Shown in pieces: positions 15,470-23,998 of a stretch of DNA of 36,584 nucleotides. Within the stretch, counting starts at the first letter, position 1. Every line of letters starts with the position of its first letter. This DNA is from an uncultured Roseburia sp. GTDB taxonomy: Bacteria; Bacillota; Clostridia; Lachnospirales; Lachnospiraceae. The notes below the pieces were generated by a model. It made no database searches. It saw only the letters and a program-made list of their open reading frames with translations, and had not been told where the DNA came from. The stretch is from positions 1 to 36,584 of the forward strand of contig CAAELX010000007.1 in assembly GCA_900756925.1 (NCBI GenBank). The letters run 5' to 3'. Both the position numbers and the translations under genes were made by a program.

Positions 15470-18400
15470 ATGTATCTGAAAAGTATAGAAGTCCAAGGAT
15501 TCAAGTCGTTTGCAAACAAGATTGTATTCGACTTCCATAACGGAATCACCGGCATTGTCGGACCAAACGGAAGTGGAAAGAGTAACGTTGCGGATGCAGT
15601 GCGCTGGGTATTGGGGGAGCAGAGCGCAAAACAGCTCCGTGGCGCAAGCATGCAGGATGTCATCTTTTCCGGAACCGAGAATAGAAAACCGTTAAGCTAT
15701 GCCTATGTGGCGATCACGATGGATAACTCGGACCATCAGCTTGGAATTGATTATAAGGAAGTGACGGTGGCACGAAGAGTTTACCGTTCCGGCGAGAGCG
15801 AGTACCTGATCAATGGCAGCCCGTGTCGTCTGAAGGATGTGACGGAACTTTTTTATGATACCGGTATCGGTAAGGAAGGATATTCCATTATTGGACAGGG
15901 ACAGATTGAGAAGATCTTAAGCGGAAAACCGGAAGAGAGACGTGAACTGTTCGATGAGGCTGCCGGGATTGTAAAGTATAAGAAGCGCAAGGCGGCAGCC
16001 CAGAAGAAGTTGGAGAATGAGCGGGAAAATCTGGTGCGTGTGAACGACATTTTGGCAGAATTAGAGCGCCAGGTCGGACCGCTGGAGCGTCAGGCGGAGA
16101 AGGCGAGAATCTATCTGAAACGTAAAGAAGAACTGAAATCGTATGATGTGAACGTTTTTTTGCTGGAAATGGAACGCATGGAGCGGGAACAGAAGGAGAT
16201 AGAGGGAAAGTGTGCGCTCACAGACGGGGAGTACCAGGAGGCAAAGAAAGCCTACGAGCAGATCAAGGCAGAGTATGAGAAGTTAGAGAAGGATATCGCA
16301 GCAGAGGATGAGAAGATCGAGCAGATCCGCGGAGACCGCAACGAAGCAGTGCTGGCGAAGGGGAGATTGGAGAACCAGATTGAGATCCTGAATGAACAGA
16401 TCCGTTCTGCCAACCAGACAGACGAGCATATGAAGAGCCGCCTGGCATCGATCGAGAAGGAGCGGGAACAGAGACTTGCAGCGAGGGAGAGCCACGAGCG
16501 GGAACTTCGGGAAGCGCAGGAAAAGGTGGCAGAGACCGAGCAGACACTTGCGGCGGAAAAAGAAACGTTAGAGGCTGTCCGCAGGGAGACGGCGGAGGCA
16601 TCTGCAGCGATAGAGCGTGAAAAGAATGAGATCATTGAACTGTTGAACCAGAAGGCATCGGTGAAGGCACGCCAGCAGAGATTTACCACGATGGAGGAGC
16701 AGGTCAATATCAGAAAAGCCCACCTGACACAGCGTCTGCTTGCCAGAAAGACAGAGGAGGCAGATCTGGACTCTGTTCTTGCCGGGTATCAGAAGGAATT
16801 AGAGCAGGTCAACCAGAAGATTGACAGCTTACGGAAAGACGGTATGGCGATGGAGGAACAGAGCCGCGGTTGGAAGAGAAAGTCTGCGGAGACCTCCAGA
16901 GAGTTAGAGGAAGCGGTGACACGTTTCCACAAAGAACAGTCCCGGCTGGAATCTTTAAGAAACATCGCAGAGCGCTATGACGGCTACGGAAACAGCATCC
17001 GCAGGGTCATGGAGCAGAAGGGCAGGAAGCCGGGCTTGTGCGGTGTCGTTTCCGATCTGATCCAGGTGGAGAAAAAGTATGAGACTGCAGTTGAGACCGC
17101 ACTTGGCGGAAGTATCCAGAATATCGTGACGGAAGACGAGGATACCGCAAAAGAGATGATCGAATTCTTAAAACAGAACCGGTACGGACGTGCCACCTTC
17201 CTTCCACTGACAAGCGTGGATGGAAGAGGTTCCTTTAAGAATATGGATGTGTTGCGGGAGCCGGGAGTGATCGGGCTTGCCAGCACGCTCGTTAAGACGG
17301 AGAGCAAATACGAGGGTGTTGTGGCGTACCTGTTAGGACGTGTTGTCGTGGCAGAGTCGATCGACGATGCAGTCCGTCTGGCGAAGAAGAATCATTATAC
17401 GTTAAATATTGTAACCCTTGAGGGAGAACTCTTACGGCCGGGCGGATCCTTAACCGGAGGTGCGTTCCGCAACAGCAGCAATCTTCTGGCGAGAAAGAGG
17501 GAAATGGAAGAGCTCGAGAGCTCCGTGAAGCAGTTAGAACAGTTTGTGAAGGAAAAAAGAAACCGGCTGGAGGAGATTAAGACGGCGCAGAGCCTTCTTT
17601 CCGATGATATGGAAGAGAACCGCAGCCAGATCCAGGAACAGTACATTTTACAGAACACGGCAAAAATGAATGTTGACCGGATGATAGAACAGAAGCAGGA
17701 GAGTGATAACACGTACACCGGACTGCAGGCGGAGAACCAGGAACTGGATTTACAGCTCGCAGAGATTGCGGAGAACAAGGCGAAAATTCTTGCTGAGACC
17801 GAGTATGCTGCGAAGAGAGAACAGCAGATTGGTGAGGAGAATGAGAACTGGCAGAAGCTCTTAGATGAGAAATCAATAAAAGAGCGGGAACTGTCCGGGA
17901 AAGTGTCAGAGACTGTCTTAGAACTTGCGGGAATCCGACAGAAGGCAGAATTTGCTGCACAGAACAGAGAACGTATTGTCAGTGAAATCCGTCATTATGA
18001 AGAGGAAGCGAAGTCCGTACGGGAAGAAGCACTATCTGCAAAAGAGGAAGCAGCAGGAAAACAGCAGGAGATCGAAGAGATCCAAAAAACACTGCTTGCA
18101 TCACAGGATCACGGTAAGCAGCAGGAGGATGCACTGAGGGAACATCTTGCAAAGAAGGAGAAAATGGCAGCGGTTTACCATGGCTTTTTCCAGAAGCAGG
18201 AGGAAATCTCAGGAAAGATTTCGAACCTCGACAAAGAACTTTTCCGGTTAAATAGCCAGAAGGAGAAGCTAGAGGAAGCGGAGGAGAGCCAGACAAATTA
18301 TATGTGGAATGAGTACGAGCTGACTCTGCACGCTGCGATGGAATTAAAAGTGGAGGCCAAGGGAAGCCTCACAGAGCTGAAAAAGCAGATCGCATCCATA

Positions 18401-19030
18401 AAAGATGAGATCCGGAAACTCGGGGATGTCAATGTCAATGCAATCGAGGATTACAAAGAAGTGTCGGAGCGTTATGAGTTCTTAAAAGGACAGCACGACG
18501 ACCTGATCGAAGCGGAGAAGACGTTAGTCGGGATTATCGAGGAGCTGGATGAGGGTATGCGGAAGCAGTTCTTAGAGAAGTTCGCCGAGATCCAGAAAGA
18601 GTTCGATAAAGTGTTTAAGGAGCTGTTCGGAGGTGGAAAAGGTTCCCTGGAGCTTGTGGAAGGGGAGGATATCTTAGAGTGTGGCATCCGCATTATCGCA
18701 CAGCCGCCTGGAAAGAAATTACAGAATATGATGCAGATGTCCGGTGGGGAGAAATCCTTAACCGCAATTTCCCTGCTGTTTGCCATCCAGAATTTGAAAC
18801 CGTCACCGTTTTGTCTGTTAGATGAGATTGAAGCGGCGTTAGATGATTCGAACGTCGGACGTTTTGCAAAGTATCTGCATAAGCTGACACAGAACACACA
18901 GTTTATCGTTATCACGCACAGACGTGGTACGATGGCAGCGGCAGACCGTCTATATGGTATCACCATGCAGGAGAAAGGTGTGTCCACGTTGGTATCGGTC
19001 GATCTGATCGAGAGTGACCTTGACCGGTAG
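15470..19030 (+). CDS. smc: Chromosome segregation protein SMC
   Basis: 1186 residues, normal for bacterial SMC. N-terminal Walker A GPNGSGKSN at 31-39; long coiled coil; central hinge at roughly 510-660 (GLCGVVSDLIQVEKKYETAV, then GRATFLPL and the GVVAYLLGRVVVAES segment); second coiled coil; C-terminal ABC signature MSGGEKSLTAISLLFAI and Walker B PFCLLDEIEAALDD. It acts with ScpA/ScpB to organise and segregate the chromosome. Start ATG at 15470 follows a GGAG about 9 nt upstream. It sits between rnc and ftsY, 21 and 32 bp away. Confidence 0.98.
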   Translation: MYLKSIEVQGFKSFANKIVFDFHNGITGIVGPNGSGKSNVADAVRWVLGEQSAKQLRGASMQDVIFSGTENRKPLSYAYVAITMDNSDHQLGIDYKEVTVARRVYRSGESEYLINGSPCRLKDVTELFYDTGIGKEGYSIIGQGQIEKILSGKPEERRELFDEAAGIVKYKKRKAAAQKKLENERENLVRVNDILAELERQVGPLERQAEKARIYLKRKEELKSYDVNVFLLEMERMEREQKEIEGKCALTDGEYQEAKKAYEQIKAEYEKLEKDIAAEDEKIEQIRGDRNEAVLAKGRLENQIEILNEQIRSANQTDEHMKSRLASIEKEREQRLAARESHERELREAQEKVAETEQTLAAEKETLEAVRRETAEASAAIEREKNEIIELLNQKASVKARQQRFTTMEEQVNIRKAHLTQRLLARKTEEADLDSVLAGYQKELEQVNQKIDSLRKDGMAMEEQSRGWKRKSAETSRELEEAVTRFHKEQSRLESLRNIAERYDGYGNSIRRVMEQKGRKPGLCGVVSDLIQVEKKYETAVETALGGSIQNIVTEDEDTAKEMIEFLKQNRYGRATFLPLTSVDGRGSFKNMDVLREPGVIGLASTLVKTESKYEGVVAYLLGRVVVAESIDDAVRLAKKNHYTLNIVTLEGELLRPGGSLTGGAFRNSSNLLARKREMEELESSVKQLEQFVKEKRNRLEEIKTAQSLLSDDMEENRSQIQEQYILQNTAKMNVDRMIEQKQESDNTYTGLQAENQELDLQLAEIAENKAKILAETEYAAKREQQIGEENENWQKLLDEKSIKERELSGKVSETVLELAGIRQKAEFAAQNRERIVSEIRHYEEEAKSVREEALSAKEEAAGKQQEIEEIQKTLLASQDHGKQQEDALREHLAKKEKMAAVYHGFFQKQEEISGKISNLDKELFRLNSQKEKLEEAEESQTNYMWNEYELTLHAAMELKVEAKGSLTELKKQIASIKDEIRKLGDVNVNAIEDYKEVSERYEFLKGQHDDLIEAEKTLVGIIEELDEGMRKQFLEKFAEIQKEFDKVFKELFGGGKGSLELVEGEDILECGIRIIAQPPGKKLQNMMQMSGGEKSLTAISLLFAIQNLKPSPFCLLDEIEAALDDSNVGRFAKYLHKLTQNTQFIVITHRRGTMAAADRLYGITMQEKGVSTLVSVDLIESDLDR

Positions 19031-19062
19031 GATTGAACATAAAAGGAAGTGAGGATAAGAGA

Positions 19063-19998
19063 ATGGGCGAGGAAAAGAAAGGCTTCTGGAGCCGGTTAGT
19101 ATCCGGCCTCAGCAAGACAAGAGATAATATTGTTTCCGGGATAGATTCCGTATTCCGGGGATTTTCCAACATTGATGACGAGTTCTATGAAGAGATCGAA
19201 GAGATCTTAATTATGGGAGATATCGGGGTGAATGCGACCGAGTCGATCATTGAGAACCTCAAGAAGAAGGTGAAGGAAAAACATATTAAGGAACCAGCAG
19301 AGTGCAAAGAGCTTCTGATCAGCAGTATCAAGGAGCAGATGGATGTCGGAGAGACAGCATACCGTTTTGAAAATGAAAAATCTGTTGTGCTTGTGATCGG
19401 TGTGAATGGAGTAGGAAAGACGACATCTGTAGGAAAACTTGCCGGAAAATTAAAAGACCAGGGCAAGAAAGTCATTTTAGCGGCAGCGGACACTTTCCGT
19501 GCGGCAGCGGGAACCCAGCTTCAGGAGTGGGCAAACCGTGCCGGAGTGGAGATGATCGGCGGTCAGGAGGGCGCAGACCCAGGCGCGATCGTATATGATG
19601 CAGTTGCAGCGGCAAAGGCAAGAAATGCAGACGTGTTACTGTGTGATACGGCGGGAAGACTCCATAATAAAAAGAACCTGATGGAGGAGCTTCGCAAGAT
19701 CAACCGTATTTTAGAAAAAGAATATCCGGATGCATTCCGCGAGACACTTGTTGTATTAGATGCGACAACCGGACAGAATGCATTAGCGCAGGCAAGGGAG
19801 TTTGCAGAGGTGGCAGACATTACCGGAATTATTTTAACGAAGATGGACGGAACCGCCAAAGGTGGTATTGCAGTGGCAATCCATTCAGAGCTTGGCATTC
19901 CGGTCAAGTATATCGGAGTCGGTGAGACGATTGAAGATTTACAGAAGTTTGACTCAAATCAGTTCGTAAATGCGCTGTTTGACATAAAAGAAGAATAG
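19063..19998 (+). CDS. ftsY: SRP receptor FtsY
   Basis: 311 residues from the ATG at 19063, which has GAGG 8 nt upstream; a TTG at 19033 in the same frame lacks an RBS and adds a non-conserved tail. NG domain only, with a short N terminus instead of the long acidic A domain. P-loop GVNGVGKT at 113-120, AADTFRAAA, DTAGRLHNK and TKMDGTAKGG are all present. It is the membrane-associated GTPase that docks SRP-ribosome complexes. The partner ffh is about 4 kb downstream in the same direction. Confidence 0.97.
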   Translation: MGEEKKGFWSRLVSGLSKTRDNIVSGIDSVFRGFSNIDDEFYEEIEEILIMGDIGVNATESIIENLKKKVKEKHIKEPAECKELLISSIKEQMDVGETAYRFENEKSVVLVIGVNGVGKTTSVGKLAGKLKDQGKKVILAAADTFRAAAGTQLQEWANRAGVEMIGGQEGADPGAIVYDAVAAAKARNADVLLCDTAGRLHNKKNLMEELRKINRILEKEYPDAFRETLVVLDATTGQNALAQAREFAEVADITGIILTKMDGTAKGGIAVAIHSELGIPVKYIGVGETIEDLQKFDSNQFVNALFDIKEE

Positions 19999-20018
19999 GA
20001 TGGAGCAAGGAGGAGAAT

Positions 20019-21230
20019 ATGCTGACATTAGACAAATTCGAAGAGGCATCAGAGAAAGTAAAAGAGGTAACGACAGAGACAAAGCTTGTCTACAGTGACT
20101 ATTTCAGCCAGCAGACAGGAAATAAAGTTTATTTAAAACCGGAAAATATGCAGTTCACAGGCGCATATAAGGTGCGCGGTGCATATTATAAGATTAGTAC
20201 ACTGACCGAGGAGGAGAGACAGAAAGGCTTAATCACAGCATCCGCAGGAAACCATGCGCAGGGGGTTGCATATGCAGCAAAATGCTATGGATGCAAGGCA
20301 GTGATCGTGATGCCGACCACAACCCCGCTCATTAAGGTAAACCGTACCAAGAGCTACGGCGCTGAGGTTGTCCTTTACGGAGATGTGTATGATGAGGCAT
20401 GCCAGAAGGCATATGAGCTCGCAGAGCAGGAAGGGTATACGTTCATCCATCCATTCGATGATCCTGCTGTGGCAACCGGACAGGGAACCATCGCCATGGA
20501 GATTTTTAAGGAGCTTCCACTCGTGGAATATATTCTTGTCCCGATTGGAGGAGGTGGACTTGCAACAGGTGTTTCCACTTTGGCGAAACTTTTAAATCCG
20601 AAGATCAAAGTGATCGGTGTGGAACCGGCGGGAGCAAACTGTATGCAGGCATCTTTTGCAGCGGGCAAAGTAACCACACTTCCGAGCGTCAACACGATTG
20701 CAGACGGTACAGCAGTCAAGACACCGGGAAGCAAGATTTTCCCATACATTCAGGAGAATCTCGACGATATCATTACCGTGGAAGACGATGAGTTAGTGGC
20801 AGCATTCCTTGATATGGTAGAAAATCATAAGATGATCGTGGAGAACTCCGGTCTTCTTACTGTGGCAGCGTTAAAGCATCTGGATGTGACAGATAAGAAA
20901 ATTGTTTCTATTTTAAGCGGTGGAAATATGGATGTGATCACGATGTCTTCTGTTGTACAGCAGGGACTGATTTTAAGAGACCGTATCTTCACTGTATCTG
21001 TTCTGCTTCCGGACAAGCCAGGTGAGTTGTGCAAGGTATCCGGCATTATTGCAAAGGTGCAGGGCAATGTTATTAAGTTAGAGCACAACCAGTTCGTTAC
21101 GACAAATAGAAGTGCAGCCGTAGAGCTTCGCATTACCTTAGAGTGTTTTGGAACAGATCATAAGAAACAGATCTTAAAAGCATTGGAACAGGAAGGTTAC
21201 AAGCCGAAAGTGGTCCGTACCAGCTTATAA
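20019..21230 (+). CDS. ilvA: Threonine ammonia-lyase with ACT domain
   Basis: 403 residues. A PLP-dependent fold type II enzyme with the cofactor lysine in TGAYKVRGAYYKI (Lys51) and the phosphate-binding loop PIGGGGLATG. A single C-terminal ACT domain starts around residue 325 (FTVSVLLPDKPGELCKVSGIIAKVQGNVI). This is the short one-ACT type, intermediate between TdcB and long IlvA; it deaminates threonine to 2-oxobutyrate for isoleucine synthesis or catabolism. AGGAGG RBS immediately upstream. It follows ftsY by only 20 bp although it is functionally unrelated, and no ilv/leu genes are nearby. Biosynthetic versus catabolic role cannot be settled from sequence. Confidence 0.92.
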   Translation: MLTLDKFEEASEKVKEVTTETKLVYSDYFSQQTGNKVYLKPENMQFTGAYKVRGAYYKISTLTEEERQKGLITASAGNHAQGVAYAAKCYGCKAVIVMPTTTPLIKVNRTKSYGAEVVLYGDVYDEACQKAYELAEQEGYTFIHPFDDPAVATGQGTIAMEIFKELPLVEYILVPIGGGGLATGVSTLAKLLNPKIKVIGVEPAGANCMQASFAAGKVTTLPSVNTIADGTAVKTPGSKIFPYIQENLDDIITVEDDELVAAFLDMVENHKMIVENSGLLTVAALKHLDVTDKKIVSILSGGNMDVITMSSVVQQGLILRDRIFTVSVLLPDKPGELCKVSGIIAKVQGNVIKLEHNQFVTTNRSAAVELRITLECFGTDHKKQILKALEQEGYKPKVVRTSL

Positions 21231-21250
21231 GTAATAGAAGTAATATTTAA

Positions 21251-21279
21251 TTGAAAACGGGCTTGGAATCGAATAAGAT
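21251..21279 (+). promoter_or_regulatory. Putative apt promoter
   Basis: TTGAAA (21251-21256), 17-bp spacer, TAAGAT (21274-21279), 60 bp before the apt start. Confidence 0.5.
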
Positions 21280-21297
21280 AGAGTTGGAAATAATTAT

Positions 21298-21319
21298 ATC
21301 CGGGCGGGACTGCCCGGAT
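21298..21319 (+). promoter_or_regulatory. Leader hairpin before the apt RBS
   Basis: ATCCGGGC (21298-21305) and GCCCGGAT (21312-21319) form an 8-bp GC-rich stem with a 6-nt loop, ending 1 nt before the AGGAAGGGG ribosome binding site. There is no T run, so it is not a terminator; it may stabilise the 5' end or modulate translation. Confidence 0.55.
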
Positions 21320-21338
21320 CAGGAAGGGGTAACTGAAA

Positions 21339-21863
21339 ATGAAAAAAATAGAAGAGTATGTAAGAACAATTCCGGATTTTCCGGAACCGGGTATCATGTT
21401 CCGGGATGTGACAAGCGTGTTGCAGGATCCGGACGGATTAAAGTTAGCGATTGATTCCATGATTAAGCTTTTAGATGGTGTGGATTTTGATATTATCGCA
21501 GGAGCAGAGTCAAGAGGATTTATTTTTGGCATGCCGATCGCCTATGCATTGGGTAAGGCATTTGTTCCGGTCCGCAAGAAAGGAAAACTTCCGTGTGAGA
21601 CCGTATCCGCAGAATATGATCTTGAGTATGGCAAGGCAAGCATTGAGATCCATAAGGATGCCATTAAACCGGGACAGAAGGTAGTATTAGTGGATGACCT
21701 GATCGCAACCGGCGGTACAATGGAGGCAAGCTGCAGACTGGTAGAACAGCTTGGAGGCGAAGTAGTGAAGATCCTTTTCTTAATGGAACTTGCAGGGTTA
21801 AAAGGACGTGAGAAGCTGAAGGGATACGATGTAGCTTCTGTCATCACATACGAAGGAAAATAA
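21339..21863 (+). CDS. apt: Adenine phosphoribosyltransferase
   Basis: 174 residues. The PRPP-binding motif VVLVDDLIATGGT is at 115-127, and the N-terminal IPDFPEPGIMFRDVT and GAESRGFIFG segments are diagnostic for APRT. It salvages adenine to AMP in the cytosol. AGGAAGGGG lies 9 nt before the ATG. A purine permease gene follows, so uptake and salvage are likely co-expressed. Length is normal. Confidence 0.97.
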   Translation: MKKIEEYVRTIPDFPEPGIMFRDVTSVLQDPDGLKLAIDSMIKLLDGVDFDIIAGAESRGFIFGMPIAYALGKAFVPVRKKGKLPCETVSAEYDLEYGKASIEIHKDAIKPGQKVVLVDDLIATGGTMEASCRLVEQLGGEVVKILFLMELAGLKGREKLKGYDVASVITYEGK

Positions 21864-21876
21864 AGCTGCAGAAAAA

Positions 21877-21910
21877 TGACTGTCACGGAAATGGATATCT
21901 GTGACAGTCA
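21877..21910 (+). promoter_or_regulatory. Intercistronic hairpin between apt and the permease
   Basis: TGACTGTCAC (21877-21886) and GTGACAGTCA (21901-21910): perfect 10-bp stem, 14-nt loop, no T run. It ends 31 bp before the permease start. Possible RNA-processing or stability element, or a DNA operator. Confidence 0.55.
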
Positions 21911-21941
21911 GATGCTGTATAAAGGGGAATGGAGAATAGTC

Positions 21942-23300
21942 ATGTTAGAAAAGATGTTTCATTTAAAAGAAAATCACACAACGGCAAAGACAGAGGTATT
22001 AGCAGGTATTACCACTTTTATGACAATGGCGTATATTCTTGCAGTCAACCCGTCTATGTTAGCGGCAGCCGGAATGGATAAGACAGCCGTTTTAATGGCA
22101 ACCTGTATTGCTTCCTTTATAGGAACTCTTGCGATGGCGTTGCTTGCAAACTATCCGTTTGCGCTGGCTCCCGGTATGGGGCTGAATGCGTATTTTGCAT
22201 ATACAGTCTGCGGATCTATGGGATATGACTGGAAGATCGCTCTGATGGCAGTTTTTGTGGAAGGTATTATTTTTATTGTTCTTTCCCTGACAAATGTGCG
22301 GGAAGCGATTTTTAATGCAATTCCTACCACTTTAAAAAAGGGTGTCAGTGTTGGTATTGGATTTTTTATTGCATTTTTGGGACTGCAGGACGGACACATT
22401 GTAGTGAATAACGATTCCACACTTGTGACAATTGTTGATTTCAGAGGAGATTTCCATACGCTTGGAATCGGTGCAATCCTTGCAATCATCGGTCTGTTTC
22501 TCATTGCAATTTTATATATCAGAGGTGTGAAAGGTGCAATTCTGATCGGTATCGTAGCTACCTGGGTACTTGGCATGATCGCACAGGCAGCAGGACTTTA
22601 TATTCCGGATGCAGAGGCAGGATTTTATTCCTTATATCCGGTATGGGGACTGACTGATTTTTCCTCCATCGGAAAAACATTCGGTCAGTGTTTTCAGGCA
22701 GATTTCTCTGTGACCCGTGTATTTGATTTTGTTGTCATTATTTTATCCTTCTTATTTGTGGATATGTTCGATACACTTGGAACGTTGATCGGTGTCGCCA
22801 ATAAGGCACAGATGTTAGACAAGGATGACAAGCTTCCAAGAATCAAGCAGGCGCTGCTTGCAGATGCCATTGCAACTTCAGCAGGTGCAGTGCTGGGAAC
22901 TTCCACAACAACCACTTTCGTAGAAAGCTCTTCCGGTGTGGCAGAGGGCGCAAGAACAGGTCTTGCATCTGTTGTGACAGGATTCTTATTCCTGCTTGCT
23001 ATTTTCTTCTCCCCGATTTTCTGTGCAATCCCTGGATTTGCAACAGCACCGGCTCTGATCTTTGTCGGATTCTTAATGGTGACAACTGTGCTTTCCATTG
23101 ATTTCACCGATATGACAGAAGCAATCCCGGCTTACCTGTGCATGCTGGCAATGCCGTTAATGTACAGTATTTCAGAGGGCATCGCCATCGGTGTCATCTC
23201 CTATGTTGTTATCAACGTAGTATGCGGGAAGTCAAAGAAGATCACACCATTAATGTATGTGCTTGCAGTGTTATTTATCTGCAAATATGTTTTCCTGTAG
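21942..23300 (+). CDS. NCS2-type purine (guanine/hypoxanthine) permease, AzgA/PbuG family
   Basis: 452 residues from the ATG at 21942 (GGAG 7 nt upstream); the in-frame ATG at 21876 lies in the intercistronic hairpin. Polytopic membrane protein with about 12-14 hydrophobic segments. AzgA-family hallmarks: TEVLAGITTFMTMAYILAVNP near the start, ALAPGMGLNAYFAYTV, SFLFVDMFDTLGTLIGVA, and GTSTTTTFVESSSGVAEGARTG. Imports purine bases with protons; exact base preference (guanine/hypoxanthine or adenine) is uncertain, though pairing with apt would suit adenine or hypoxanthine uptake. Confidence 0.93.
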   Translation: MLEKMFHLKENHTTAKTEVLAGITTFMTMAYILAVNPSMLAAAGMDKTAVLMATCIASFIGTLAMALLANYPFALAPGMGLNAYFAYTVCGSMGYDWKIALMAVFVEGIIFIVLSLTNVREAIFNAIPTTLKKGVSVGIGFFIAFLGLQDGHIVVNNDSTLVTIVDFRGDFHTLGIGAILAIIGLFLIAILYIRGVKGAILIGIVATWVLGMIAQAAGLYIPDAEAGFYSLYPVWGLTDFSSIGKTFGQCFQADFSVTRVFDFVVIILSFLFVDMFDTLGTLIGVANKAQMLDKDDKLPRIKQALLADAIATSAGAVLGTSTTTTFVESSSGVAEGARTGLASVVTGFLFLLAIFFSPIFCAIPGFATAPALIFVGFLMVTTVLSIDFTDMTEAIPAYLCMLAMPLMYSISEGIAIGVISYVVINVVCGKSKKITPLMYVLAVLFICKYVFL

Positions 23301-23334
23301 AAAATTGATTTTACCGGAAAGGTATGGAGATATT

Positions 23335-23502
23335 ATGGTTCCGTTTGGAATGAAGCTTCTTCCGCCTGTCACCTGTGTGGCAGTCTTTGCCTTTACAACG
23401 GCAGGTTTTTTCCTGACAGACGGGAGAACGGAAAAAATTTACGAAATACTCTCTCTTTTAAGCTTTGCCTGCGCTTTAGTGCAGATGGCAATGCTGCTTT
23501 AA
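23335..23502 (+). CDS. Small two-helix membrane protein
   Basis: 55 residues from the ATG at 23335 with GGAG 6 nt upstream: MVPFGMKLLPPVTCVAVFAF and onward. It has two hydrophobic segments (PPVTCVAVFAFTTAGFF and YEILSLLSFACALVQMAMLL) separated by a charged loop TDGRTEKI. It lies 34 bp after the permease gene and before a strong terminator, so it is probably the last gene of the apt-permease unit. No family is recognised. Small size and lack of homology keep confidence moderate. Confidence 0.5.
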   Translation: MVPFGMKLLPPVTCVAVFAFTTAGFFLTDGRTEKIYEILSLLSFACALVQMAMLL

Positions 23503-23534
23503 GGATACAGTCAGACTGAATAAAAAAGAAAAAT

Positions 23535-23595
23535 GCAGGTGTCAAGGAAAAAAACTTTACTGTAAAGAAAAAATACTTGACACCTGCTTTTTTTT
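23535..23595 (+). terminator. Strong terminator overlapping the ylxM promoter
   Basis: GCAGGTGTCAAG (23535-23546) pairs with CTTGACACCTGC (23576-23587), 12 bp, followed by eight T. A small inner hairpin (CTTTA/TAAAG) fills the loop. Confidence 0.88.
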
Positions 23596-23605
23596 ATGGT
23601 ATCTT
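23577..23605 (+). promoter_or_regulatory. ylxM-ffh promoter embedded in the terminator
   Basis: Perfect TTGACA (23577-23582), which is part of the terminator 3' arm, then a 17-bp spacer containing the terminator T run, then TATCTT (23600-23605). Leader to the ylxM ATG is about 41 nt. Confidence 0.75.
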
Positions 23606-23652
23606 AGCAAAGGTGCCGATGTGAAAAAGAAAATAAAGGCATGGTGTGAGAG

Positions 23653-23997
23653 ATGGAAGAGAAGATAGAACAGGCTTATCTCTATGATTTTTATGGAGAA
23701 CTGCTCAACGAACATCAGAGAAGAATCTACGAAGACTTCGTGTTCAATGATCTTTCCCTCGGGGAGATCGCGAATGAAGAGGGAATCAGCCGCCAGGGGG
23801 TACACGATCTGATCAGACGGTGTACGAAGACACTGGAAGGATATGAGGAGAAGCTTCATCTGGTCGCAAAGTTTCAGGCAGCCAGACAGAAGGTCGCACA
23901 GATAGATGCACTGGTGAAGGAGTTCCGGTCTACTCACAATGAAGCAATTATGGAGGAGATCGAACAGATTTCCAATCAGATTTTAGAGGAGCTATAA
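23653..23997 (+). CDS. ylxM: YlxM/p13-like SRP-associated DNA-binding protein
   Basis: 114 residues with a sigma-70 region 4-like helix-turn-helix: [49 protein letters not shown], then a C-terminal coiled helix. This is the UPF0122 family, typically immediately upstream of ffh, as here with a 1-bp gap. It is implicated in modulating SRP; the exact role in Firmicutes is not settled. The RBS is weak (GTGTGAGAG before ATG). Confidence 0.93.
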   Translation: MEEKIEQAYLYDFYGELLNEHQRRIYEDFVFNDLSLGEIANEEGISRQGVHDLIRRCTKTLEGYEEKLHLVAKFQAARQKVAQIDALVKEFRSTHNEAIMEEIEQISNQILEEL

Positions 23998-23998
23998 G

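Noticed and set aside
15470..19030. Many antisense frames over smc and direct-looking repeats in its coiled coil
   Set aside because: They arise from Glu/Lys/Gln-rich heptads (GAG, AAG, CAG codons) on the coding strand, not from separate genes or DNA repeats.
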